Numbered from the stretch's first letter, positions 1 to 6,615 are shown. The stretch: DNA of 14,774 nt from DATMER01 sp036277235 (GCA_036277235.1 DASUNJ010000184.1:1-14774), one strand, 5' to 3'. The notes: generated from the letters alone by a model not told the origin. Made by a program: numbers and translations.

Positions 1-2
1 CG

Positions 3-77
3 GTCCGCCACGAGATCGAGGCGCACTCTCCCCAGACCGGTCTGCGCGAGCGCCTCCTTGCCCGCCTGGGACGCTAG
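3..77 (+). CDS. 3' end of an unidentified gene upstream of the DUF5615 gene
   Basis: An open frame enters from the left edge and ends at TAG 75-77, giving only the last 24 residues, which are rich in Arg, Leu and Glu and end in RLLARLGR. It stops 4 bases before the GTG start of the DUF5615 gene, so the two are probably co-transcribed. DUF5615 proteins are commonly encoded just after a DUF433 antitoxin-like gene, and that is the natural guess here. The visible tail is too short to confirm it. Confidence 0.4.
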   Translation, partial: VRHEIEAHSPQTGLRERLLARLGR

Positions 78-81
78 CGCC

Positions 82-432
82 GTGTTGCGGCTGCTCGCCG
101 ACGAGAATTTCAACGGCCGAATTCTGCGCGCGCTCCGGCGACAGATCCCCGATCTTGACGTGGTGCGTGCGCAAGACACGGCTCACTCTGGATCGGACGA
201 CCTGACTCTCCTCCAGTTTGCTGCGACCGAAGGCAGGATCGTCCTCACTCACGACGTAGAGACCCTGGTGGGCTACGCGTGGGAGCGTGTCCGCTCAGGG
301 ATGGCGATGCCTGGAGTGATTGTGGCATTGACCGACCGTCCCATCGGCCAAGTCATCGAGGATCTGGAAATCCTACTATTGGCAAGCCAGCCCGACGAGC
401 TAGAGGCGCAGATCCGGTTCTTGCCGCTATGA
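82..432 (+). CDS. DUF5615 family PIN-like protein (putative toxin)
   Basis: This 116-residue protein has the hallmark DUF5615 opening, LRLLADENF at residues 2-10, with the acidic pair D7/E8. It also has an acidic QDTAHSGSDD stretch at 31-40 and the VLTHD motif at 54-58, whose D58 is a typical PIN-fold metal-binding position. The family is PIN-domain-like and is widely assumed to be the RNase-like toxin half of a two-gene module, but its activity is poorly characterised. The frame is open back to a TTG at 58. I chose GTG 82 because homologues begin right at the RLLADEN strand, and because it lies 4 bases after the upstream stop. No strong SD is visible, so translation may be coupled to the preceding gene. 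Length is normal for the family and nothing looks broken. Confidence 0.8.
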   Translation: MLRLLADENFNGRILRALRRQIPDLDVVRAQDTAHSGSDDLTLLQFAATEGRIVLTHDVETLVGYAWERVRSGMAMPGVIVALTDRPIGQVIEDLEILLLASQPDELEAQIRFLPL

Positions 433-482
433 TGGCGGGTTAAAAGAGCACCCCCTTCTCGGCTCGGCATCTGGGCCTTACC

Positions 483-677
483 TTACTGCCCGGATTCGCT
501 CGCCTCGAGCGGTTCGACTGGAATGCTTCGGACAGACTTAAGGCAAAGAGTTTCGCCAGTTTGGGTATCGAGTCGGTAGGCGTCACACGGGCCGTCCACC
601 GCAACAATCTGGTAGCGACCGTTACCGCCACAGCCAAGGGCGGCGATGCATAGAACGCATAACAGCGCAAGTGCCAT
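483..677 (-). CDS. Small putative lipoprotein (hypothetical)
   Basis: A 64-residue frame starts at ATG 677. It begins with a short hydrophobic segment (MALALLCVLCIAALG) followed by Cys16, giving a lipobox-like ALGC, then a polar tail containing two further Cys residues. It would be a very small outer- or inner-membrane lipoprotein. An AAGG sits about 7 bases upstream of the ATG. The signal has no positive charge before the hydrophobic core, which weakens the call. An upstream start would add a Lys just before the core. The frame is open further upstream to ATG 809, where it begins with an unrelated VapB-like sequence (separate entry). I do not recognise the mature part. The gene converges with the DUF5615 gene 50 bases away. 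Confidence 0.4.
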   Translation of the reverse strand: MALALLCVLCIAALGCGGNGRYQIVAVDGPCDAYRLDTQTGETLCLKSVRSIPVEPLEASESGQ

Positions 678-755
678 CTTGCCTTGATGGTACAGCAGGG
701 GCTCGGGCAACTCGTGCGTGTGACACAAATCACTTTTGGCAGAATCGCAGCTCAC

Positions 756-809
756 TCGGGTCACCTCCTCCAAGAGGTGCTCATCCAACACAAGGTTCGT
801 GCGTTTCAT
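756..809 (-). pseudogene. VapB/DUF2191-like antitoxin N-terminal remnant
   Basis: Reading leftwards from ATG 809, the first 18 codons give MKRTNLVLDEHLLEEVTR. This closely matches the opening beta-strand and helix of VapB-type (DUF2191, ribbon-helix-helix-like) antitoxins, whose usual start is M(K)RTN(I/L)VLD. The rest of that domain is missing: after residue 18 the sequence becomes Cys/His-rich and runs in frame into the small lipoprotein. I see no VapC gene beside it. Most likely it is a decayed antitoxin fused by deletion to unrelated sequence, although a chance match of 18 residues cannot be excluded. Confidence 0.4.
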
Positions 810-922
810 GCATAAAGGTTACCATGGACTCTGAGGCCGAGGAAGGCGTCCTTCGGGCTGAGTTGGAGCCAGCCTGGCCATTGCAGGCGGAGACCGTCAT
901 ATCATCGGGCCTGAGAAACCGC

Positions 923-955
923 ATTCTCGTGCCGGAGATCCGGCGAGGAGAGAAT
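923..955 (+). promoter_or_regulatory. Hairpin overlapping the RBS of the M23 gene
   Basis: ATTCTC (923-928) is complementary to GAGAAT (950-955), and inside it GCCGG (931-935) is complementary to CCGGC (940-944) with an AGAT loop. The SD-like GAGGAG (945-950) lies in the interior loop and the start of the outer 3' arm, one base before ATG 957. Folded, this would partly mask the ribosome-binding site. The structure is seen directly; a regulatory role is inference. Confidence 0.35.
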
Positions 956-956
956 C

Positions 957-1778
957 ATGGCCTGGACCATCATGGGCTCCGTCGGGCGCTGGGAGAAAGG
1001 GGCGAAGAACGATCCTGCGGACGTCACGACGATCCAGACGCTTCTGACCTCCGCTGCCCAGGTGCAGGGAAACCCGAGCTATGACCCGAAGGGTATCAAC
1101 GGGGTGATCCCCCCTCCCCCGGCCGTCTCCGATACGGTGACGGCCATCATGGCGTTCCAGCGGCTTTTCATGACGCAGCCGGACGGCGTTGTCAGTGTCG
1201 GCGCACGGACGTTCGATCGGCTGGTGGAGGCCTCCGGCACCACGCCCGCGCCGTCTCCGACGCTGGGGCAGGGAGGCTTCTTCCCTTTCACAAAGCTTCC
1301 TCAGCAGAGTTGGACGACCGGCCCGCGGCGGTTCGAAGCAAATCGAAACAACGGCGCCCGGTCACACGCCGGCTGCGACCTCTATTTCCCGGCGAACACG
1401 TGGATTCACGCCATTGCCGACGGCGTCGTGCTCCGAGACCCCTACCACTTCTACGACGTGGTCTTCGCCCTGGACGTGGACCACGGCGGCTTCATCGCCC
1501 GCTACGGGGAGATCCGGACGAACTGCCCGCTGAAGGCTGGCGACAGGGTGCAGGCGGGAAAGCGGATCGCGCAGGTGGGCAAGATGAAAGCGGTGCCGCA
1601 GCCGATGCTGCACCTCGAGCTTTATGACAAGAGCGGAAGCGGCCCTCTTACCGAGCAGAATGCGGCGCGCTCGAAGAAGCGGAAATCAGACGGGGTACCC
1701 TTCTTCCGGAGGATGGACCTCATCGATCCGACGCCGCTGCTGAACCAGTGGAGGAACCAACTGCCGCCCTCGTCCTGA
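957..1778 (+). CDS. Peptidoglycan-binding-like / M23 metallopeptidase-domain protein without signal peptide
   Basis: This is a 273-residue two-domain protein. Residues 8-90 resemble a peptidoglycan-binding repeat (GSVG at the start, NDPADV-TIQ helix, DGVVSVGARTFDRL at the end). After a Pro-rich linker, residues 125-225 form an LytM/M23 fold: H137-AGC-D141 supplies two zinc ligands and H219 in MLHLELYD supplies the third. The two non-ligand catalytic histidines of classical LytM are absent: the usual Y-x-H is RYGE185, and the first His of H-x-H is M217. M23 proteins normally cut peptide cross-links in the cell wall. This one may belong to a divergent subfamily or be non-catalytic. No signal peptide or membrane segment is present, so export would need another route, such as a contractile injection system or lysis, or the protein acts inside. 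ATG 957 has GAGGAG 6 bases upstream. It converges with the next gene, with 15 bases between stops. Confidence 0.85.
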   Translation: MAWTIMGSVGRWEKGAKNDPADVTTIQTLLTSAAQVQGNPSYDPKGINGVIPPPPAVSDTVTAIMAFQRLFMTQPDGVVSVGARTFDRLVEASGTTPAPSPTLGQGGFFPFTKLPQQSWTTGPRRFEANRNNGARSHAGCDLYFPANTWIHAIADGVVLRDPYHFYDVVFALDVDHGGFIARYGEIRTNCPLKAGDRVQAGKRIAQVGKMKAVPQPMLHLELYDKSGSGPLTEQNAARSKKRKSDGVPFFRRMDLIDPTPLLNQWRNQLPPSS

Positions 1779-1793
1779 GTGGCTTCCGCTTGG

Positions 1794-2423
1794 CTATGGG
1801 CGCTTATCGCGCTTCCCCGCATCGGGAATCAGCCCGTGCTTGTGGATCAGCGGCCCGACCTTGTAGCCCTCTTCCAGGACCTTGCGGTAGATCCACGTGT
1901 AGTGATCCTGCGCCCAGAACTGTCCGACCTGATAGGCACGCAGCTCGCCGAGCAGCTCCTTGGCCGCCCGAATCTCCCAGTAGCAGACGATCAGATGGAG
2001 ATAGGTCGATTCGAGATCCCTGGCGCCCTCCCGGGGACCGGCCGGCGCGTCAGGATAGAGCTTCCGTAGCTCCTCGAGCGCCGGCCTGGCGCGCTCGTGG
2101 TTCTCTTCCAGGTACCAGTGGAGCTGCTCGTGAACGAACGTGGAGAGCAGCAGCTCGTCGTCCTTCAGGTACTGAGTGCCCAGGGTGAGGACTGGATGGC
2201 TGTGGGGGATCAACCGGGGCGTGCCGTCGATCACGACCTTGCGGGTGAAGACCCAGCGCCCGAGGTCGTGCTCCTGGAGCAGGCGCAGGAGCTGGTCACG
2301 GGTCCGGACCTCCTCCGGGCTCCCCAGCTTCAGCTCGATCTCGAGCGGGACCGGCGGCGCCGCTGGCGCGACCGGCGCGGCGGAAGGCGGAGAGAGCAGG
2401 AACAGCAATCCCAGAAGAGACAT
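1794..2423 (-). CDS. Secreted HExxH putative metallopeptidase, uncharacterised
   Basis: A 209-residue protein with an N-terminal hydrophobic signal (MSLLGLLFLL followed by an Ala/Pro stretch), so it is probably exported. Its central feature is FVHEQLHWYLEENH, in which HEQLH (98-102) fits the zincin HExxH zinc motif and E99 would be the general base. Candidate third ligands lie downstream (E138, H143 or E150 in the ESTYLHLIVCYWE segment). Upstream, LIPHSHPVLTLGTQYL leads into the active-site helix. I do not recognise a named peptidase family, and the substrate is unknown. The frame is open back to 2618, but ATG 2423 is preceded by AAAGGAG 5 bases upstream and starts the signal peptide directly, so it is the convincing start. 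It is transcribed divergently from the M14 operon. Confidence 0.75.
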   Translation of the reverse strand: MSLLGLLFLLSPPSAAPVAPAAPPVPLEIELKLGSPEEVRTRDQLLRLLQEHDLGRWVFTRKVVIDGTPRLIPHSHPVLTLGTQYLKDDELLLSTFVHEQLHWYLEENHERARPALEELRKLYPDAPAGPREGARDLESTYLHLIVCYWEIRAAKELLGELRAYQVGQFWAQDHYTWIYRKVLEEGYKVGPLIHKHGLIPDAGKRDKRP

Positions 2424-2554
2424 GTCGGCTCCTTTCGTCGATATCCCGTGTTTACGCCGCAGCCACCCATCCTGTCTAGCCCGGAGCCCTTCCGCGGCGC
2501 GTTGACGCGGCAGAGAGCCCAAGGGTAGCATCGACCAAATCGCAAGGGAGGGAC

Positions 2555-2712
2555 ATGCAGACCTTACTTCCGCTCGTTTGGGCCTTCGCGTGAGCGGCAG
2601 CGAAGGCAACCTCGACATTTTCGCCGTCCCCGTTTCAGGCGACGGGAAGCCCGTCCTGCTCGTCGGCGGCGCAGGCCGCGAGATCGAAGGGAGCTGGCAT
2701 CCTCGGAGGTGA
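2555..2712 (+). pseudogene. Remnant of a PD40/TolB-like beta-propeller gene (tentative)
   Basis: AAGGGAG at 2544-2550 precedes ATG 2555, which opens a 12-codon frame reading MQTLLPLVWAFA and ending at TGA 2591-2593. That stop overlaps a GTG (2590) that opens a 40-codon frame ending at TGA 2710-2712. The second frame contains EGNLDIFAVPVSGDGKP and, near its end, GSWHP. These resemble one PD40 blade (…DIWVVPVDGGEP… followed by …WSPDG), and its codons mostly end in G or C as in real genes here. The first frame resembles the start of a signal peptide. The likeliest reading is a secreted propeller protein reduced by deletion and frameshift. A leader peptide plus small protein is an alternative. 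Confidence 0.25.
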
Positions 2713-2762
2713 GGATCGCGTCGAAGGTCTCTTGAAACTCGCCCATCGCTCCCGGCGTATAG

Positions 2763-2807
2763 CCTCCTGGAGCAGGTGTGTCCAAATTCTCTCTCGTTTC
2801 CAGGAGG
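2763..2807 (+). promoter_or_regulatory. Inverted repeat masking the SD of the M14 operon
   Basis: CCTCCTGGA (2763-2771) is perfectly complementary to TCCAGGAGG (2799-2807): nine base pairs, plus G-U pairs possible at both ends, with a 27-base loop. The 3' arm contains the complete SD sequence AGGAGG (2802-2807), which sits 5 bases before the GTG start at 2813. If both arms are in the mRNA, folding would hide the ribosome-binding site and limit translation of the first M14 gene and, through overlap, the second. The pairing is seen directly; regulation is inference. Confidence 0.5.
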
Positions 2808-2812
2808 TGCTC

Positions 2813-4879
2813 GTGAAAAGAACGTTTTCCGGCCGGCGGACCGCCGCCGCCGTCCTGGGTCTCCTGACCCTCGCAGGCCCGGCAGGCGCCGCGGTCAGCT
2901 ACCAGGGCTATCACCCCTTCGCCGAGGTCGAAAGCCAGCTCCAGGCATGGGCCAAGGGGAATCAGCGCGAGGTGAAGCTGCTCACCATCGGCGAATCGGC
3001 CGGCGGACGGCCCCTGTACGTGGCCCGGGTCGCCGCCCCGGGGGGCGTCGATCCCGATGCCCGGCCCGCGGTCTTCGTCGGCGCCAACATCGCCGGCTAT
3101 CACAACGCGGGGACCGAGGCCGCCCTCGACCTGATCACGGCCCTGCTCGCCGCTCCGGCGGACAGCCCGGCGGCGAAGCTCCTCGCCTCCCACAGCTTCT
3201 ACGTGGCTCCCGTCCTCAACCCGGACGCCCACGACGCCATCTTCGGCAAAGTGCGCGACCGCCGCGGCGGCAACGCCATGAAGGTGGATCATGACCTCGA
3301 CGGCCTCGAAGGCGAGGACCCGGCGGACGACCTGAACGGCGACGGCATCATCACCCAAATGCGGATCGCCGATCCGGCCGGCGGCTGGCTCCCCGATGCC
3401 GCCTTCCCGGCGGTGCTCGTGAAAGCGGACTCCATGGAGGAGCGGGCAGGGGTCTACCGGGTGGCGGCCGAGGGCCGGGACGACGACGGCGACGGCAAGC
3501 CCAACGAAGACGGCACGGATGGCGTCTGGCCCGACCAGGGCTTCCCCCACATGTTCCCCTACTCCACTCCCGAGGCCGGTCCGTGGTCCAGCTACGCGCC
3601 GGAGACCAAGGCCGTGATGGACTTCCTCCTCGGCCGCCGCAACGTCGCCCTGGCGGTGGTCTACGGCCCGGCGAACAACCTGCTCGCCGCTCCGCAGAGC
3701 CTGGGCGGCGGCGGCGACCTGGGAACGCAGAAGTTCAAGATCCCGGCCGAGGCGGCCAAGTTCCTGGGCTTCGATCCCGAGCAGGAGTACACCATCGACG
3801 AGATCTGGGCCGTGGCCCAGACCCTCCCGTTCGTCCGTCAGAACAACATCACCAAGGAGCAGCTCCAGCAGTTCCTCGGCGTCGGCCCGGCCACCAAGGT
3901 GGACGAGGGCGATCAGGCCTATCTCGACAAGTTCGCCGAGAGCTACAAGGAGCGCCTGAAGAAGGCGGGCCTGGTCGACGACCGTCCCGGCGCTCAGTAC
4001 CGCAAGGGCGGCCTGACGCCCTGGCTCTACTTTCAGTACGGGGCCATGGCCCTCGAGCTGGACGTCTGGGGCGTTCCCAAGGCCGAGAAGAAAAGTGAGA
4101 GTGACGGCGATGCCCTGACCCTGGACAAGGTGGCGGGCATGACGACCGACGAGTTCATCGCTCTCGGGGAGGAGAAGATCGGCGCCTTCCTCAAGGAGCA
4201 CAAGGCACCCGCGCAGTTCAGCGCGAAAGTGGTGATCGATTACCTGAAGGGCGGGCAAGTCGACCCCAAAGGCATGGTGGACCGCATGAAGTCGATGGGG
4301 GCTGGAGGAGGCAGCAAGCCGAGCGAAGCCGGAGGCCGGGAGCACGAGGTGCTGGCCTGGGTGGAAGCCAACGCTCCGCAAGGTGTCACACCCTGGACCC
4401 CGGTCACCCTGCCCGACGGCACCAAGGCCGAGGTGGGCGGGCTCGATCCCTTCATTGAGCTCAATCCGCCGATGGCCGTCCTCAAGCCGGCCGCCGGAGC
4501 TCACACCGAGACCGTGATCGATCTGGCGGGCAAGCTGGCGAAGGTGGAGATCCTGTCGCTCGACGTGAAGAGCGTGGGTAGCGGCGTCTATCGGGTCAAG
4601 GCAGTGGCCGGCAACCGCGGCTATCTCGCCACTCATACCAAGCAGGCGGAGCGCGCCCGAGCGCACCTGCCGGTGCGGCTAGCGCTCAAAACCGGCAAGG
4701 ACGTCGAGCTGGTGACCGGCTATCCGTTCGCCGCCTCCGAGAGGCTCGACGGCACGACCGGCAGCCTCACGGGCGAGTGGCTCGTACGGGCCGATCCCGG
4801 CGCGAAAATCGTGATCGATCTGACCACGGACAACGCCGGCCGCGACCAGAAGACCGCCACCGTCGGGAAGGGAGAATGA
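2813..4879 (+). CDS. Secreted M14 carboxypeptidase-like protein, predicted catalytically inactive
   Basis: A 688-residue protein with a signal peptide (MKRTFSGRRTAAAVLGLLTLAG, cleavage near GAA27). Residues 31-420 follow the M14 zinc-carboxypeptidase fold and align clearly with the next gene's product. The active site is lost: the HxxE zinc motif is A94-GY-H97 in ANIAGYHNAGTEAAL, the third ligand His is G285 in VVYGPAN, and the substrate-binding Asn-Arg aligns with Asp-Gln in VWPDQGF. Two acidic Ca2+-type loops are present (D159-D177 and D223-D233, DDDGDGKPNED). A long insertion (300-400) and a charged linker (423-515) precede a C-terminal beta domain (about 515-670) shared with the neighbour. 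GTG 2813, with AGGAGG 5 bases upstream, is preferred over the open frame back to 2732. Its stop overlaps the next ATG. It may bind peptides, scaffold or regulate the active partner; that role is inference. Confidence 0.85.
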   Translation: MKRTFSGRRTAAAVLGLLTLAGPAGAAVSYQGYHPFAEVESQLQAWAKGNQREVKLLTIGESAGGRPLYVARVAAPGGVDPDARPAVFVGANIAGYHNAGTEAALDLITALLAAPADSPAAKLLASHSFYVAPVLNPDAHDAIFGKVRDRRGGNAMKVDHDLDGLEGEDPADDLNGDGIITQMRIADPAGGWLPDAAFPAVLVKADSMEERAGVYRVAAEGRDDDGDGKPNEDGTDGVWPDQGFPHMFPYSTPEAGPWSSYAPETKAVMDFLLGRRNVALAVVYGPANNLLAAPQSLGGGGDLGTQKFKIPAEAAKFLGFDPEQEYTIDEIWAVAQTLPFVRQNNITKEQLQQFLGVGPATKVDEGDQAYLDKFAESYKERLKKAGLVDDRPGAQYRKGGLTPWLYFQYGAMALELDVWGVPKAEKKSESDGDALTLDKVAGMTTDEFIALGEEKIGAFLKEHKAPAQFSAKVVIDYLKGGQVDPKGMVDRMKSMGAGGGSKPSEAGGREHEVLAWVEANAPQGVTPWTPVTLPDGTKAEVGGLDPFIELNPPMAVLKPAAGAHTETVIDLAGKLAKVEILSLDVKSVGSGVYRVKAVAGNRGYLATHTKQAERARAHLPVRLALKTGKDVELVTGYPFAASERLDGTTGSLTGEWLVRADPGAKIVIDLTTDNAGRDQKTATVGKGE

Positions 4880-6609
4880 TCAAGATGAAACTCGCTTTCG
4901 CAACCCTGGCGCTGCTCGCGGCCACCCTGCCTTCCTACGCGGAGCCCATTCAGCCGCAGGGGACGCCGCCGTCAGCCGCTTTCAATCGCCTGAACACCTA
5001 CGAGGAGATCGCCGGTCTCCTCAAGGGCTACGCCGCCGCCTATCCGAAGTGGGCCCGCCTCGAAAGCATCGGCAAGAGCATGCAGGGGCGGGACCTCTGG
5101 ATGATCGCGATCACCAATCCGGCGACCGGCCCCGAGCTTTCGAAGCCGGCCATGTACATCGACGGCAACACCCACGCCAACGAGGTGCAGGGCGCCGAGG
5201 CCGCGCTCTACACCGTGGATTACCTCCTCAAGAACTATGGCCGGCTGCCGCGCGTGACCGAGATGCTCGACCGCTCGGTCTTCTACATCCTTCCCGTGGT
5301 CAACGCCGACGGCCGGGCCCTCTGGTTCAAGGGACCGTCCGACGCCGACTTCCCGCGCACCGTGATGGTGCCGGTCGACGACGACCGCGACGGCCTCTTC
5401 GATGAAGACGGCTTCGACGACCTGGACGGCGACGGCCACGTCACCATCATGCGCAAGAAAGTGCCGCTCGGCCAGGGCACCCACAGGCAGGATCGCAAGG
5501 ACCCGCGGCTGCTCGTGAATGTCGAGCCCGGCGAGCTTGGCGACTGGATCCTGATCGGCAACGAGGGCTTCGACAACGACGGCGACGGCCTGGTCAACGA
5601 GGACACGATCGGCTACGTCGATCCCAACCGCACCTGGGGCTTCTCCTGGCAGCCCGAGTACGTGCAGTCGGGCGCGGGCGCCTATCCCCTGTCCATTCCG
5701 GAGACGAGGGCCATTGCCATGTGGGCGCTGAAGCATCCCAACGTGGCGGCCGTGCAGAGCTACCACAACAACGGCCAGATGATCCTGCGCGGTCCCGGGG
5801 CCAAGGCCGATCCGGCCTACCCGCCGCAGGACCTCAAGGCATACGACCTGATCGGAAAGGAAGGCGAGAAGCTGCTCCCCGGCTACCGCTACCTGATCTC
5901 GTGGAAGGACTTGTACAACGTCCACGGCTCCACGACCGATCACTTTTACAACATCATGGGCGCGATGTCCTTCACCAACGAGATGTACAACCCGCCTGCC
6001 GACTTCGACAAGGACGGCGAGACCACGCAGGAAGAGCTGATGAAGTTCAACGACCTTCTCGCCATGGGCCGTCAATTCGTGGAGTGGCGTGCCTACGATC
6101 ATCCGCAGTACGGCAAGATCGAGGTCGGCGGCTTCAAGCGCGATGTCGGCCGCGTCCCCGAGGGCTGGTTGCAGGAGGACGAAACGCACCGCAGCAACGC
6201 CTTCGTGCTGCTCAACGCCTATCACCTGCCGAAGCTCTCCATGGGCAATGCCTCGGTGAAGAAGGTCGGGAACCGCCTGTGGCGGGTGGAAGTGCCGGTG
6301 CTCAACGAGCGCGCCATCCCTTCGATGACCGCCGCGGCGGTGAACGGCAAGCTCCATCGCCAGGACATTGCAACTGTCGCAGGAGCCAAGGTGCTATCGA
6401 GCGGCCTGGTGGACAACCCGTACCTCGACAAGGTCGTGCTTCAGGAGCACCGTCCCGAGCGCCTGATGGTGCCCGGCGTCGACGGCCTCTCCACCCGCAT
6501 CCTCTTCTTCCTGGTCCAGGGGGAGGGCGAGGTCACGGTGAGCTACGACAGCCTGAAGGGCGGCAAGCTGTCCAAGAAGATCGCGTTGCGCGAAGCGGCG
6601 GCGAATTGA
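4876..6609 (+). CDS. Secreted M14 family zinc carboxypeptidase, active-site residues intact
   Basis: A 577-residue exported peptidase (signal peptide through about YAE23). The M14 active site is complete: GNTHANE gives zinc ligands H100 and E103, SYHNNG gives H297, VDPNRTW gives substrate-binding N251/R252, and SFTNEMY gives the catalytic base E369. M14 enzymes remove C-terminal amino acids or act on peptidoglycan or other peptides; the substrate here is not evident. Acidic Ca2+-type loops interrupt the domain at 168-186 and 233-243 (DNDGDGLVNED). A C-terminal beta domain follows (about 410-570), shared with the paralogue upstream. ATG 4876 overlaps the upstream TGA as ATGA, implying translational coupling. 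ATG 4885, three codons later, is equally possible, because GGGAG ends only a base or two before 4876. A strong hairpin follows the stop. Confidence 0.9.
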   Translation: MIKMKLAFATLALLAATLPSYAEPIQPQGTPPSAAFNRLNTYEEIAGLLKGYAAAYPKWARLESIGKSMQGRDLWMIAITNPATGPELSKPAMYIDGNTHANEVQGAEAALYTVDYLLKNYGRLPRVTEMLDRSVFYILPVVNADGRALWFKGPSDADFPRTVMVPVDDDRDGLFDEDGFDDLDGDGHVTIMRKKVPLGQGTHRQDRKDPRLLVNVEPGELGDWILIGNEGFDNDGDGLVNEDTIGYVDPNRTWGFSWQPEYVQSGAGAYPLSIPETRAIAMWALKHPNVAAVQSYHNNGQMILRGPGAKADPAYPPQDLKAYDLIGKEGEKLLPGYRYLISWKDLYNVHGSTTDHFYNIMGAMSFTNEMYNPPADFDKDGETTQEELMKFNDLLAMGRQFVEWRAYDHPQYGKIEVGGFKRDVGRVPEGWLQEDETHRSNAFVLLNAYHLPKLSMGNASVKKVGNRLWRVEVPVLNERAIPSMTAAAVNGKLHRQDIATVAGAKVLSSGLVDNPYLDKVVLQEHRPERLMVPGVDGLSTRILFFLVQGEGEVTVSYDSLKGGKLSKKIALREAAAN

Positions 6610-6615
6610 GACAGG

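Larger units (their letters stand above)
2424..2812. other. Divergent intergenic region between HExxH gene and M14 operon
   Basis: This 389-base gap must hold promoters for both flanking genes. Seen here are a possible gene remnant (2555-2712), a TATAGC hexamer at 2758-2763 that could serve as a -10 box for the rightward operon (the nearest TTGAAA, at 2732-2737, is 20 bases away, longer than optimal), and an inverted repeat that includes the SD of the M14 gene. No RNA gene was recognised. Confidence 0.4.

Noticed and set aside
671..1084. Plus-strand frame running into the start of the M23 gene
   Set aside because: Different frame from the M23 gene, no domain, and it overlaps a gene with a clear SD and conserved start.
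1779..2188. Plus-strand frames directly after the M23 gene
   Set aside because: Antisense to the HExxH gene, which has the stronger SD, signal peptide and metal motif.
2424..2500. GGAGCC on the plus strand near 2486 could pair with the SD region of the HExxH gene
   Set aside because: Only 6 bp and about 60 bases apart, which is easily expected by chance in this composition.
2564..4666. Long minus-strand frame antisense to the first M14 gene, including a short protein-like stretch starting at 2746
   Set aside because: Most of it is the shadow of the M14 gene. The part from 2746 downwards begins plausibly but turns into an Arg-rich stretch typical of a wrong frame, and its SD would be only 2 bases from the ATG.
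4972..6357. Minus-strand 461-codon frame antisense to the second M14 gene
   Set aside because: Antisense shadow with a His/Val/Leu/Gly-biased composition and no motif; the sense strand encodes an intact peptidase.
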